Assembly: GCA_902651635.1 (NCBI GenBank)
Contig: CACRSC010001925.1
Location: 15,004-71,036, forward strand
Direction of reading: 5' to 3'
DNA length: 56,033 nt
Source of the DNA: Mastigamoeba balamuthi
Lineage: Eukaryota > Evosea > Mastigamoebida > Mastigamoebidae
Positions 13,092-23,535 of this stretch are shown piece by piece (within the stretch, counting starts at the first letter, position 1; each line of letters opens with the position of its first letter). The position numbers and the translations under genes are program-made. Under the pieces are notes generated by a model. That model searched no databases. It was not told where the DNA came from and saw nothing but the letters and a program-made list of their open reading frames with translations.

Positions 13092-14035
13092 TCAGCTGTA
13101 GTAGTTGGCTGCAAGGTGCCCACGAGCAAGGGCTTGTGAGTCACTGTTGCGGGGGCGGGAGTGATGCGGGCTGGGGTGGAAAGGAGCTCACAGTTCTTCT
13201 TCTCCTTCTCGTCCTTGATGCTCTTGAGCAGCAGTATCGAGAAGACGAAGCCGCAGAGCTGCGCTCGCACCGTCAGTCCCGCACGCTTCGCATGGGCCCC
13301 CAGCAAGAGGGGGAGCGTACCGAGATGCCAATGAGGATAGCCAGCGGGATGATCAGCTGCAGCGATCCCTGCTCCCTCTCGCACAGGTAACTGTTGAGGG
13401 AGAGAGTGCACCTTTTGAGAAAGGGAACAGCGCAAACAGGGCGCGCTCGGGGAGAGGGAGAGGCGCCACGCACTGGAGGACCTTGTCGAAGCCCTCGGGG
13501 TCGCCGCTGCCCATGTCGTCGCAGCGGTACTTGGCGATGATGGCGAGCACCAGCTCGATGATGCTGAGCAGCAGGATCACCATGTTCGAGAACGCAAACT
13601 GCGCTCAGACACCACACGGCGTTCAGTGCGGGCGCTGCCCCTTGTGGGGAGGGGGTGGAGGAGAGGGGGGGCCGCACAGTGGAGATGGGGCACTTCTTGC
13701 GCCAGATGGCCCCGATGACGGCGAGGATGGCGACAAAGATGAGGATGGCTGCCATGATCACGTTGCAGGCGACGGCCGCGTGGTCGTCCGCCTTGCTCGC
13801 CTCCACGAGCTGCCATATCCAGTACCCTCCCAGGAGGATCTGCCACAGGGGGGCGGGGGGCCAACCACAGAGGTACAGAGTGAGTGTGAGGGCTCCTCCA
13901 CACCGTGCCGTTGCAAGAAAACCGGCAGGAAGGGCATAAAAAACGGGAGGCGGGGAAGAGGAGAGAGAGCGACTGCCGCACGTAGATGACGGCGACGACG
14001 ATGACGAGAAGACGCCAAAGGACCTGGGCACCCAT
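13092..14035 (-). CDS. Small four-transmembrane protein (tetraspanin-like topology)
   Basis: Six small exons (13982-14035, 13678-13839, 13474-13598, 13321-13390, 13192-13258, 13092-13108) combine into 164 codons with matching phases. Donors are GTGCGG, GTGCGG, GTGCGT, GTACGC and GTGAGC. Four hydrophobic segments are clear: VLWRLLVIVVAVIY-ILLGG at the N-terminus, NVIMAAILIFVAILAVIGAI, MVILLLSIIELVLAIIA and LQLIIPLAILIGIS with the following exon. The loop between TM3 and TM4 is only about 30 residues, holds two Cys and lacks the CCG motif of true tetraspanins, so I call it tetraspanin-like only in topology. The C-terminus is Lys/Glu-rich and ends NYYS. Several introns fall near membrane segment boundaries. 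Function unknown. Confidence 0.7.
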
Positions 14036-14480
14036 CGCTCTGCGGTTATCGCGTGACTGCGGCTCTGGCTACTGTGTCCTGCGTCCACCACACGCTCGCT
14101 GGAGAACTTGAAGTTTGTGAGTGCGCGGATATTTCCCGCACAACCGCTGTGCTGGTTTTTGAAATTTCTGATTCTGTGGGGTATCTCAGGAGGGGTGGTC
14201 CGCGGTGGTGCGGGGTCCGCGGACGCACTTACGGAGAAAGGGTCCACCTTCAGGTGCAAAGAGGGGATAAATTCTGGGACAGAGTCATCATCGAGTATCA
14301 TCAGCGACCCAGTTCTCAGGAATGTCGTCTCCCTCATGCGTACTCCAAATGCAAAGGATTCCAGATTCACGGCATCCCCCTTGGCGAGCAGAGCGAGAGA
14401 ACATGGATTCGGGAAACACAAGATATTTGTCGGTTGTATCTAGATATATGCAGATACCCAAACAGGGGGATAAAACTGCG
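14036..14480. other. Divergent promoter region (four-TM gene / methyltransferase)
   Basis: 445 bp between two genes transcribed outward. The methyltransferase side is AT-rich, with TATCTAGATATATGCAGATA (14438-14457) about 25-45 bp before its ATG, a plausible core-promoter region. No coding seen. Confidence 0.5.
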
Positions 14481-15689
14481 ATGAGCACACGTGGTGTGAA
14501 GCGGCCGCTGGAGCGCGCCAGCGACGAGGCCGCCGTGTCCGAGGCGGTCCAGAAGGTCTACCGCGTGGCCAACGACCACACCTCGCTCTTCTTCGGCGCC
14601 GACCGCGACATCGCCGCCGTCGAGAGCGAAGCCAAGCGCCAGCGCCGCTCGCCCTCGCGCGACCCGACGCCCGTCGCCGAGCTCATCAGCCGCACGCGGC
14701 CCCCGGACAGCGAGGAGCAGCGCACGTGGTCCCTCGGCTACGGCGAGCTCACCCCCGGCGGCTTTTCCAAAGGTGAATGCAAAAGAATGCGAGCCGTCCC
14801 CCCGGCGGTTATGCTGCGCGTCTCCCCGGGGAACTTGTCGCCTCTCGACGCGTTTTCCCTGCTCCCCGCGGGGGGCCCCGTGATGCGACGCGATGCTGGG
14901 GCTCGGCGGTGGCCGTGGGCCCCCGTGCCTGATGCCATTTCCGATTCCTTTTGTGGGACGGGGGTTTGTTGTGTCCCCCCTGCCGCCTGTCGCCTGTCGA
15001 CTGTCGCCTCACCCGCCACGGCCTGTCAGTGCTGCACTACATGATGGAGGGGGCGCCCGAGGCCCTGCGGATGCGCAGGGGGTCGAGCTTCATCGACCTC
15101 GGCTGCGGCTACGGCAAGGCCGTGTTCCACACGAGCGTCGCCGCGCCGTTCCTGAGCCGCTGCAGCGGCGTCGAGTGCCTCAAGGTGCCCGCCGCTCTTT
15201 TTTCCTTCCCCCTCGGCCTCGCGCGCTGTAATTGTGCCCAGACGCGTTGCTGACGACGTCTCTGCACAGTTCCGCCACGCGCGGAGCGTCGAGGTGCTGA
15301 AGAAGCTCAAGGACGCGCGCGCGCTCGGGGCGCCCGTGCAGCTGGTGTGGGGCGACGCGACCAAGAGGGACAAGTACGCGCACACGCACGTCTTCGCGTT
15401 CGACTACGTGTTCAGCGACGAGACGCAGCGCGCGCTGCTGCCCGTCATCCAGCGCACGCGGCCCAAGGTCTTCGTGTCCTTCTCGAACCCCTCGCGCGTC
15501 CACAAGCTCGGCGGCGACAAGTTCGTGCTGCTCGAGCGGCTGCGCTGCCGCACGACGGGCGGGCAGCTGCTGACGGGCTACGCCTACACACACCAGGCCA
15601 ACGCCAAGCACTGCGCAGGCCTCGTCCCCTGCCGCTCGCCGTCCCCCGAGACCGACAAGGAGAACAGGGAGAACAGGGAGAACGAGTAG
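14481..15689 (+). CDS. Class I SAM-dependent methyltransferase, DOT1-like
   Basis: Three exons (14481-14772, 15030-15184, 15270-15689) encode 288 residues; introns are 257 and 85 bp. The first about 95 residues are charged with a basic, possibly nuclear-localising EAKRQRRSPSRDP stretch. The SAM-binding motif I is SFIDLGCGYGKAVFHTS, followed by the acidic end of strand 2 in GVECLK and by VQLVWGDATKRDKY and FDYVFSDETQRALLPVIQ. This order and spacing recall the DOT1/H3K79 methyltransferase fold (DLGSGVGQ..., GVE, GDF, VFVNNF), though the diagnostic NNF triplet is not obvious, so the substrate is uncertain. The C-terminus is polar with ENRENREN repeats. A protein or histone methyltransferase is likely but unproven. 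Confidence 0.62.
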
Positions 15690-16030
15690 TAGCCCGTTGC
15701 CGTAGGGTCCCCCTCCCCGCTCGCGTGCGAGGGTAGTAGGGCCGCGCGGGGGAGCGGGCGGAGGAGGAGGAGAGAGAGACAGATAGAGACTCGGTGACGA
15801 GGAACTGGGCTGAACTGGTGGTGCTTCCATCCCAGAGTCACAAAACACGGTTGGTAGTCCCCCCATTTCCTCAGTGCCGCGTGCCCTGGGTGCTCTGGGC
15901 CCCCGCACGCTCGAATCAAGCCCCAGATTCGCAGTTCCATTGAGCACCGGATCCGGCGGTTCGATAGCTTTTACGTAAGCGCTCACACGGATCCTAAATT
16001 TAGATTGGAGCCGGGCATTCTTATCAACGA
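15690..16030. other. Intergenic, cyclase upstream region
   Basis: 341 bp between the methyltransferase stop and the cyclase start. It contains TTTTACGTAAGCG (near 15969) with a palindromic TTACGTAA and an AT-rich CCTAAATTTAGATTGG about 30 bp before the ATG. No gene seen. Confidence 0.5.
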
Positions 16031-18862
16031 ATGGAGGTGGTGGAAGCCGGTCCCTCGAGCAGCGGGCCTTTCCGTCTTTGCTCCGCTGCAGCGCGGGGCA
16101 AGGAGGTGGGCGGCTGCTCGTTCATGTCGCTGCGGCTGGGCCTCGTGGCCCTTTCCGTTGCGATTGCGGCAATTTCAGCATTGCCCCCAGTCGTCATGAT
16201 CCACACGTCGAGCCGCGCATCGGTCAGCAACGCGGTCCGCACGTACCTCGACGCCACGTCTCCCGGGGCCGTCGCCACCGTGCGCGACAGCATCTCGGAG
16301 CCCGCCAACGCGTTGGCAGCCATCACGGACGCTGCGCGGTCAGGGGTGGTCAACTTCACCGAGTCGTGGCGGCTGATGCTCTCGTACGCGGCCGTCTACA
16401 GGAGCGGGGCCTTCGGGGTCTCGGCGCTGGCGCTGCAGAAGTCCATCTTGCTCGCGGCCGACATAACACTGTTCGGGGTCCCCCTGGACGGAGTGACCGT
16501 ACTTGCCAAACAGAGCCCGGCAGAGTACAATGACAACCTCCTGCATATCTACATGATCCCACCCACCGGTTCCCCCTCCTGGCCCCAGTACGAGGCGATG
16601 ACCATGCAGGCACGGATCGTCCCAAGGCTGTCGGCGCAGCTCTCACATGGGGTCTGCGCAGGGGCTGGGCGACGACAACTCCAACTACTACAGCGCGATT
16701 GTGCAGTCGATGGTGACCCAGCGGATGGCCATGTCCAAAGCATTCGTCACCAACGAGGGCAACATCTCCATCCTGGGGATGATGGCAGTCCAGACCATCA
16801 ATCTCGGTGCGCAGAACAGCCAATGCAGCCCTGCCGGGCTCACCTGACTCGCCGGCAATACCACAGGGGGCACGAGCTCCTTCCTCTTCCTCGACTTGGC
16901 TCTGCCCGTCGTGTCGTCCAAGCTCCAGGAAAGGTTCGGGGACCCTGGCCAGCTAGTCGTCATTTTCGACTCGCTCGGGGTCGTGTCCACCTCGACGGGC
17001 GTGGGGCTCGTTTCGCCCGAGGGAACAAGGTACCCGACAGCCCGGTTCCCCGAGAAGAGGGTCGCAGCTATCGGGGCCGCCCTCAACATATCCGGGATCA
17101 CGAGCGCTGTGTATCGCCGTGTCTCCGCGGCTGGCGGGACGTACACTGTGAGGGCCGAGCGCTTCCGCCCATACGAGGGCCTCAGCTGGGTGGTCGTCGT
17201 GGCAGTCGAGGATGATCTCTTCTTCTCGGGAATAAACAGGGGCGGAGTCATTCAGGCATGCCAGAGCGCTTCCTCAGTTCCGTTTTCTTCCCAGTCTGAC
17301 AGAGCAACCACAGGGAATCGTGACTGCGGTCGTCTGCGTGGTCTGCCTTGTTGGTCTGTGGGCGGTGTCGCTCTCGTTCGGCCTGGCGCTCAGGTCCGCA
17401 GGGCGGAGCCTGAAGCTCATCGCGGAGCTGGAGCTGAACTCGGCCCACGAGAAGCTGCAGGGCCTCGCGATATCGCGCGTGTCCAAGGTCTCGAGGGAGT
17501 TCTCGAGGCTGTGGAGCAGCGCCGAGCTCATGCTGCACAGCCTGTCCTCGTTCCAGCACTACGTGCCGCCCTCCGTCGTCAAGTCGATCGTGCGGGGATC
17601 CCTCTCGACAAACCTCGAGATGCGCTCGTGCAACGTCACTGTGATGTTCATGGGTGCGACCCCCGCGTCCTCGGAGCGTCTCCTGACCATCCGCTGCAGA
17701 CATCGAGCAGTGCGCGAAGCTCTGCGAGTCGCTGGGGAACCAGCGGTTCATTGACTTGATCACCGAGTTTATGGACAGCATGACAGCAATCATAACAACA
17801 TGCGAGGGCACCATCGACAAGTTCATCGGCGGCGGCATCATGGCTGTACTGACGCTCCCGCCCGCCAGCAATTGCCACTGGCAGCGCTGACTCAACCGCG
17901 AACAGTTCTGGAACGCGCCAAACCCGGTCGCTCGTCACGAGCTGCAGGCGTGCACTGCTGCTCTCGCGTGCCGAGCAGAGCTCTCCCGCCTGCGCGAGAT
18001 CTGGAAGCAACGAGGACGTACGACACCCCCCAACAACAAGAGAGGCAAGTTATCAATTGCCGTTACCGCGCAGAGCCGCCGCTGTACGCGAGGATTGGAT
18101 TGCACACAGGAGAGGCCTTCGCGGGGATGATGGGCAGCAGCGAGAGGATGAACTACACACTGCTGGGCCACACGGTGAACGAGGCGTCGCGTCTCGAGCC
18201 CCTGAACCAGGTGCCCGCCTCTTACTGTCCACTCTCAGGCACCTGCACCTGCGCTCACAGAGGGCACAGGCGTACGGGACGGATATCATCATTAGCGACA
18301 CGGTGTTCGCCGAGGTGCAGGTCGAGTGCTGCTGCAGGCCGCTGGGCCTTGTCAAGATGCACGGAAGGAACCCGTTCCGCGTCTACGAGCTTATCAACTT
18401 CGAGGCCGACGTGAGCGCCCAGGGTCCGTCTCATCTGAGCCGAAACTGTGCCCGGCAACTACAACTGACCTCACTCCAGACAAGCGGCTGATCTCGCTGT
18501 TCAGCGCCGGCCTCAAGTGCGTCGAGGACAGGCAGTTTGCCGAGGCCAAGCAGATACTGCTCGAGTACCAGAGGTGCCAGCCCAGCACGGCCAAGGACCT
18601 GTACAGCAGGGACCTCGTGCGCCTGTGCGACAAGATGGAGGAGACGCCCGAGCAGAAGGCCGGCAAGTGGCAGTTTGTGCGCTACATACACAAGCGGCTG
18701 CATTCGAACATCGGGGACAGCTCCTCGGACCAGCAGTGCCCCGAGTACACGCAGGCTGAGATGGAGGGCTCCAGCCTCCGCTTCGCTGTCTCCAAGTCGA
18801 TCGACTCGCTCCTGAGCTCCGCCGCCGTCCTCTCCACCAAGTCGAGCACACTCTACATATAG
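16031..18862 (+). CDS. Membrane class III nucleotide cyclase with extracellular sensor domain
   Basis: Nine exons (16031-16618, 16662-16806, 16867-17246, 17278-17653, 17700-17845, 17906-18017, 18074-18210, 18270-18423, 18480-18862) give 806 residues. TM1 is around residues 33-56. A long presumably extracellular Cache-like domain follows and ends near VEDDLFFSGINRG. TM2 is about 385-410 (VTAVVCVVCLVGLWAVSLSF). The cyclase domain has the first metal Asp in VTVMFMDIE (D497), TIDKFIGGGIMAF, a GLHTGEAFAGMMGSSERMNY segment and LLGHTVNEASRLE with the Asn and Arg used for ribose and transition state. At the second metal site Gly541 replaces the usual Asp. Lys537 and the Thr before LLG resemble adenylate rather than guanylate cyclases. 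A helical about 125-residue tail follows. The 31-bp intron 17247-17277 and donor GTCCGT at 18424 are the least certain junctions. Confidence 0.72.
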
Positions 18863-19434
18863 TCCTCTACGGGGCCCTGCTGCCCCTTCTTTGTACCCGG
18901 GCATCGCTCTCTGGCAGGTGCGGGGGCGGGGAAGGGCCCCGGCATTTTGCTGCTACGGGGCGGGCGATATGCTTGTGCTTTTTCGGACGGGACACTTGGG
19001 GGCCATCCGTGTGGGAGACAGAAGTCCCAAGCCTCGGCTATTTCGGGTCTCTGATGTCACCGTTTGCACGGGGAGTCGTGCCCAGCGAGGGCCTGTCGAT
19101 CACTCGGGATTGACCGCTTGCCAGGCCCGGCCGCCTGATGGCGGAGGCGGTGCGGTGTGGCGCCCATTCAAAGCTGGTGGGGGAAAGCGAAGGGGTGCCG
19201 AGTCCAAGAACAGGACCGGCAGAGCTGAAGAACCGCGGCGTATTGCCGAAAACAGAGAAAAAACGGTGGGGCCGCAATAACCACTTTGCTGATTCGCCCA
19301 GGTGGCAGGCGGACAAAAAGCCACTGACGTAGCGGGGGGTGAGTGACACAGAAAACCGGCGCCAGTAATCCCTCACTTTACTAAACAGCCTGCTGTGTTT
19401 TGTTCAACGGAAAGCAAAACACCCACAACCCCCC
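18863..19434. other. Intergenic, gene C upstream region
   Basis: 572 bp between the cyclase and fibro-slime gene C, same strand. It contains a CRE-like TGACGTAG at 19325-19332, 103 bp before the gene C ATG. No coding supported. Confidence 0.5.
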
Positions 19435-22170
19435 ATGAACTACTCCTTCGCTCTTGTGGCCGCCCGTTCGCCGCCTCCTCCAGCCCTCTCTGCGCACTCG
19501 CCCCCCCAAGTTGCTGACACGCCGTGTTGCACCACCGCAGTGCTCGGGGTCGCCGGCGCCGTTGCTGTGCAGAACCAGACGACGCTGACGTTCCTCCGGC
19601 TGGACACCAACTGCTCGACCCGTCACACGTCGTTCAGGTACCGCCTCAATGTGCCGGCCGGCCAGAGCATCGCCTCCGTCTCCTTCGGCCTGCCCAGCGG
19701 GACCCCGGTCATCTCGCCCCAGTCGTCTGTGAGCCTCGACACAGCCACTGGGCTCCGCGGCGTCCGCTTCGCCCTGCCCGCGCTGTCCGCCGGCGTGGCG
19801 CACACCCTCGAGCTGGTGATCGTGGTCAACGACGTCTACACTGTCGGCAACGTCACGTGGGCCGCGGTACGTCGCGGCGGCTCCACGACGCCAGTGCGTC
19901 GCATACAGGGCCCCGCGGCGCTGGTGGCGCCCCCGGTGGACACCACAGAGCCCGAGACCCTGACGTTCAACATGATCATCCACGACTTCGGCGTGCACCC
20001 CGACTTCGAGACGTTCGGGGAGGACGACCGCGGCATGGTGCTGCCGCAGCTCGGGGCGGACGGCACGCCCACGTACGCCGGCGGGAGCCACCCGACGGTG
20101 ACGAGCAACGCACCCTTCTACGAGTGGTTCCACGACAGCCCCGTCAACCAGGTGCTCTCCGGCCCTCAGGGCCACTCAAGCTGACTCTATGCGCCGCTAC
20201 AGCGCTTCGTGGTGCCGTTGACCGCACACAGGGTGGCGGGCAGCAGGCCGGCGGTCTACGAGTACGACAACCAGCAGTTCTTCCCCATCGACGGCAGGGG
20301 CTTTGGCAACAACCACCTGGGCCACAACTTCGGCTTCACGATGATGATCTCCACGCTCTTCACGTACCGCGGCGGCGAGACCTTCTACTTCCGCGGCGAC
20401 GACGACATCTGGGTCTTCATCAACAGAACCCTCGTCATCGACCTCGGCGGCGTCCACAGGGCCGAGGAGAGCAGCGTCAACCTCGACACCCTGGGGCTGA
20501 ATGTGAACCAGAGCTACTACCTCGACCTCTTCTTCTGCGAGCGCCACACGGTCGACTCGTCGTTCCGCATGTCCACGTCGCTCAGGCTCCAGGACTGCAC
20601 CCGCGATGTCTGCGGGCTGTGCGTGGGGTCGTGCGAGGCCGACACCGACGGCGACGGCCTTAGGGACTGCGTCGACCCGCACCCGTTCCTCTACGACTCT
20701 GTGTGTGGCGACGGCGTGTGCACTGCCTACGAGAACTGCTCGGTCTGTCCGCGCGACTGCGGGCAGTGCGATTGCCCCGATCTGCACCACGTGGAGGCGC
20801 AGCACCTCAGGGACCCGCCGACGCACAACGTCACCCTCGGGGTCGTCCACAGCGACGACATCGACCTCTCCATCTCCCTGCCCCAGATGATCCCGCACCG
20901 CTGGAACGTCCACTCGGCGTTCATCAACCCCACGACGTTCGAGACGACGCAGGTGGGGCTGCCGATGCAGGAGGGCCTGTGCAGGTACACCCACAGGTCG
21001 ACGCAGAGGCTGCCGGAGCTCATCAGGACGGCGCAGCCCCGCATCATCGAGGAGGACGACAGGTACCGCCTGCAGTTCCTGATCCGTGTGTGGTGCAACG
21101 AGCGGTTCACGCTGGAGAACGGGGAGTCGTACGACCGCAACAGCACGTTCGACCTGTCGTTCGAGGTGGTGTTCTTCCGGAGGGCCGAGGTGCACAGCGT
21201 GATCTCGACGATGAGCGCGAGGCTGGTGTGGGGCTACATCGAGAAGTTCTCTGTCATGGTGCCCCTGGACCACAGCTCCCCGACGGTCGAGTTCGAGCTC
21301 ATCACGGTGGTAGAGGAGCAGGACTTCGCCATCGTGCCTGCGACCTTCGTCGTGCACGGGACCGAGGGCCACATCATCTCCGTGTCGACTCCGGCGTATA
21401 TGGGGCTCGTCGACTCGACGCCCAACAGGCAGCGCTGGCACCTCCGCGCCACAATCGGTTCGTCTCGCCTTCCGCTTCGCATCGTCTGATGCCCCCGCCT
21501 CTCCACAGACCAGTACTCGATCTGCAGCACCACCGCCAGCGACAGGTTCACGCTCAACTACACCATCAGCAGCTCGAGGCCTCAGTCGGCCAACCATGCC
21601 AGCTCCCTCGTGGCCTCGCTCGAGGGCCTCGAGAACTGGTGCATGCTCGACTCGGACGTCCGCCTCAACGGCGCCCAGTCCACCCACGCCGACACCACGT
21701 CTTCCGACGAGACCGTCCGCTTCTTCGTCGGCGACGTCGTCCACGTCCGCGACCACGTCTTCACAGACCTGGTCCTCAGCCAGACAGAGCTCCGCAGGGT
21801 CGTCCTCTCGGGCTCGGCCCTCAGGACGGCCACCAACCTCACCCTCTTCGACGCCTCCTCGCCCCTGTCCTCGCCCCTCGGCTTCTCCGCGGAGCAGTGC
21901 CCTCCGTCTGCCGACGCCACGTGGGTCTGCTACAGCTTCCTGCTGGCCGACACGCACTTCAACGTCAACAACGACCTCAGGATCGTGTCCACGATCAGCG
22001 CCGACGTCAACCAGCACCCCGCCAGGCGTCCGGGCACTCCCGCCACCACTGCCAGGGTGACGTCCACGCTGGCTCTCAGCCCCTCCAACTCCGAGCCCGC
22101 TGGCGCAGCAGCAGCTCCGATGGCGGCCGTTGGGGCTGCTACGGTGGCAGCTGCCTGGGCGCTTTGCTGA
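19435..22170 (+). CDS. Fibro-slime domain surface protein, paralog C
   Basis: Four exons (19435-19465, 19541-20151, 20203-21457, 21509-22170) encode 852 residues. The signal peptide MNYSFALVAALLGVAGAVA is split by a phase-1 intron as in all paralogs. Domain order matches gene A: N-terminal region with NCSTRHTSFRYRL; fibro-slime/PA14-like domain (FNMIIHDFGVHPDFE, FFPIDGRGFGNNHLGHNFGF, RGDDDIWVFINRTLVIDLGG); Cys-rich segment with EADTDGDGLRDCVDP and ENCSVCPRDCGQC; C-terminal domain (ENWCMLDSDVRLNG); hydrophobic tail ending AAWALC, likely a GPI signal. The Ca-binding-like repeat here is the most canonical of the family. Exon 3 is 1255 bp, exactly as in gene A. It is the only full-length family member on the plus strand. 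Confidence 0.87.
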
Positions 22171-22542
22171 GTGGGGTGGTGAAGTCTCGCATCCCACCCA
22201 TCATTCCTTCATCCCTTGGATCTGGGCACCTTTTCCCGTGGTCTCTGATCCAAGTTGAAAATAAAGCCACACGATTATGATGCACTTGTGAGCTGAGCAA
22301 ACTAAGGCACAGTAATTGCCAGCGGAACTCCATCCTGGAAAAATCCGACACTGCTCGAAAGTGCTCTGTTGTGCATATTGAATGAGCTTCTACACCAGTA
22401 GATCAGAAATTGATGATGATGATATACACAGATGCAGACCGGAGTATCGACTGTAGACTGGTTTCTGGACTCTTCGTGGAAGGCGTTTGTTGGTGATTCG
22501 TCACAGAGGGCTTTTTTTATATTTCGGCCTAGGGCTTGTGAA
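22171..22542. other. Intergenic
   Basis: 372 bp after gene C. A TTTTTTTATATTTCGG stretch (about 22511-22526) lies just ahead of the next start codon and is the only promoter-like feature. Nothing else is recognised. Confidence 0.5.
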
Positions 22543-23314
22543 ATGGGCTCGTCGTTGTCGCAGCTCCTCCTGGACGAGGAGGAGCCCTCGCCCCAGAGTC
22601 AGCAGTCCCTAGCTCCAGCTCCGAAGGGCTTGAGGGCATCGGCCAGCAGCAACGTAAGTGTCCAACACCCGGCGCAGATCACAATAGCATCCACACGCGT
22701 GCGGATCATTCAGGGATGCGAGGCTGGAGCCACCGCCAGGGCTTCCTCCGCGGACCTCTTGAGGCAGCAGGGCAGGCCCATTCTGCCCCTGCAGTTCATC
22801 CAGAGGTTTGTCGAGGGCCCCAACACCGACACCTTCGACATCCGCGTCACCCGTCGCCTGGCACGCCCCTGCGCGCTGCACTCGCATTCCCTCTGCGTGG
22901 TGTTCATCCGCTGATGAGAGCTTGGCGAGTGCGCAACAGCCGATGGGCGTTCAGCCCGTGTGGCTGCGGCCCCTCGTAGCACGCGGCGGCCGCTGCCCGG
23001 GGGCGGAGAGCGTGGTCGACACGAACAGGCGCCTGTGGGACCTCAACTTCGACCTGAGCTCGGCACTCCCCTTCCCGCACACCGTTCTGGTCGTATCGAC
23101 CTTCGAGAGCCTCGAGGGCATCTGCGGGCTGGCGGTCGTGTACCCCGGCAGGAGGCCCAGCGCCTTCCACGTCCGGTGGCTGTGGGGCATCCGCAGGGAC
23201 CCCGTGCCGGTACGGCAGCAGTTGTGGAGGGCCGTCGGGAGCTGCGGCACCAAAGTGCTGTCCGAGCCTTACCGCAGCGAGATTCTCAACCTGTTTGCTG
23301 TCCCCCTGTACTGA
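22543..23314 (+). CDS. Unknown protein with possible N-myristoylation site
   Basis: Three exons (22543-22653, 22714-22845, 22940-23314) give 205 residues. The first intron is 60 bp (GTAAGT...ATTCAG) and a multiple of three, so it can be read through; I treat it as an intron because of its excellent ends and typical length. The start MGSSLSQLLLDEEE fits an N-myristoylation consensus (Gly2, Ser6). The body has no motif I recognise: PILPLQFIQRFVEGPNTDTF, then VWLRPLVARGGRCPG, then a C-terminal domain with FHVRWLWGIRRDPVPVRQQL and ending YRSEILNLFAVPLY. It is probably globular and cytosolic or membrane-tethered. It lies between two fibro-slime genes; no functional link is implied. Confidence 0.55.
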
Positions 23315-23535
23315 GTGTGTGAATGCCAGACTTCGGCTTACGCGGCGCACAATCATGCACCGCGTGCCAGCAGCACTGTGGCCGTGGGGTACACTACTGT
23401 ATCAATTTGAAGAAAGGTCTTTTCCATTGAGTGTGCGGCATGCCTTGCCGATGAGACGATTCGTGGGAGGGGAAAAGCCACTCAGGGCTGGAGCAAAGGG
23501 GAAAAGAGCTCCAGAGCACAGCTCAGGTCGTGCCA

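Noticed and set aside
17641-17700. Apparent loss of the first metal Asp of the cyclase (FMGATP)
   Set aside because: Removing the 46-bp GTGCGA...CTGCAG intron turns it into FMDIE, so the first aspartate is present. Only the second is missing.
18410-18439. Alternative 29-bp intron after the cyclase domain (GTGAGC...CTGAG)
   Set aside because: It keeps frame but is shorter than any other intron here. The GTCCGT...CCAG choice is 56 bp, like its neighbours, and the same donor hexamer is used in the cyclin gene.
19381-22197. Very long minus-strand reading frames opposite fibro-slime gene C (for example 20197-22197)
   Set aside because: In GC-rich codons with G/C at third positions the antisense frame stays open. 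The sense strand carries recognisable domains and splice sites, so the antisense frames are mirrors. The same applies to 36935-39001 opposite gene H, 11675-13435 opposite ATE1 and 24210-25652 opposite gene D.
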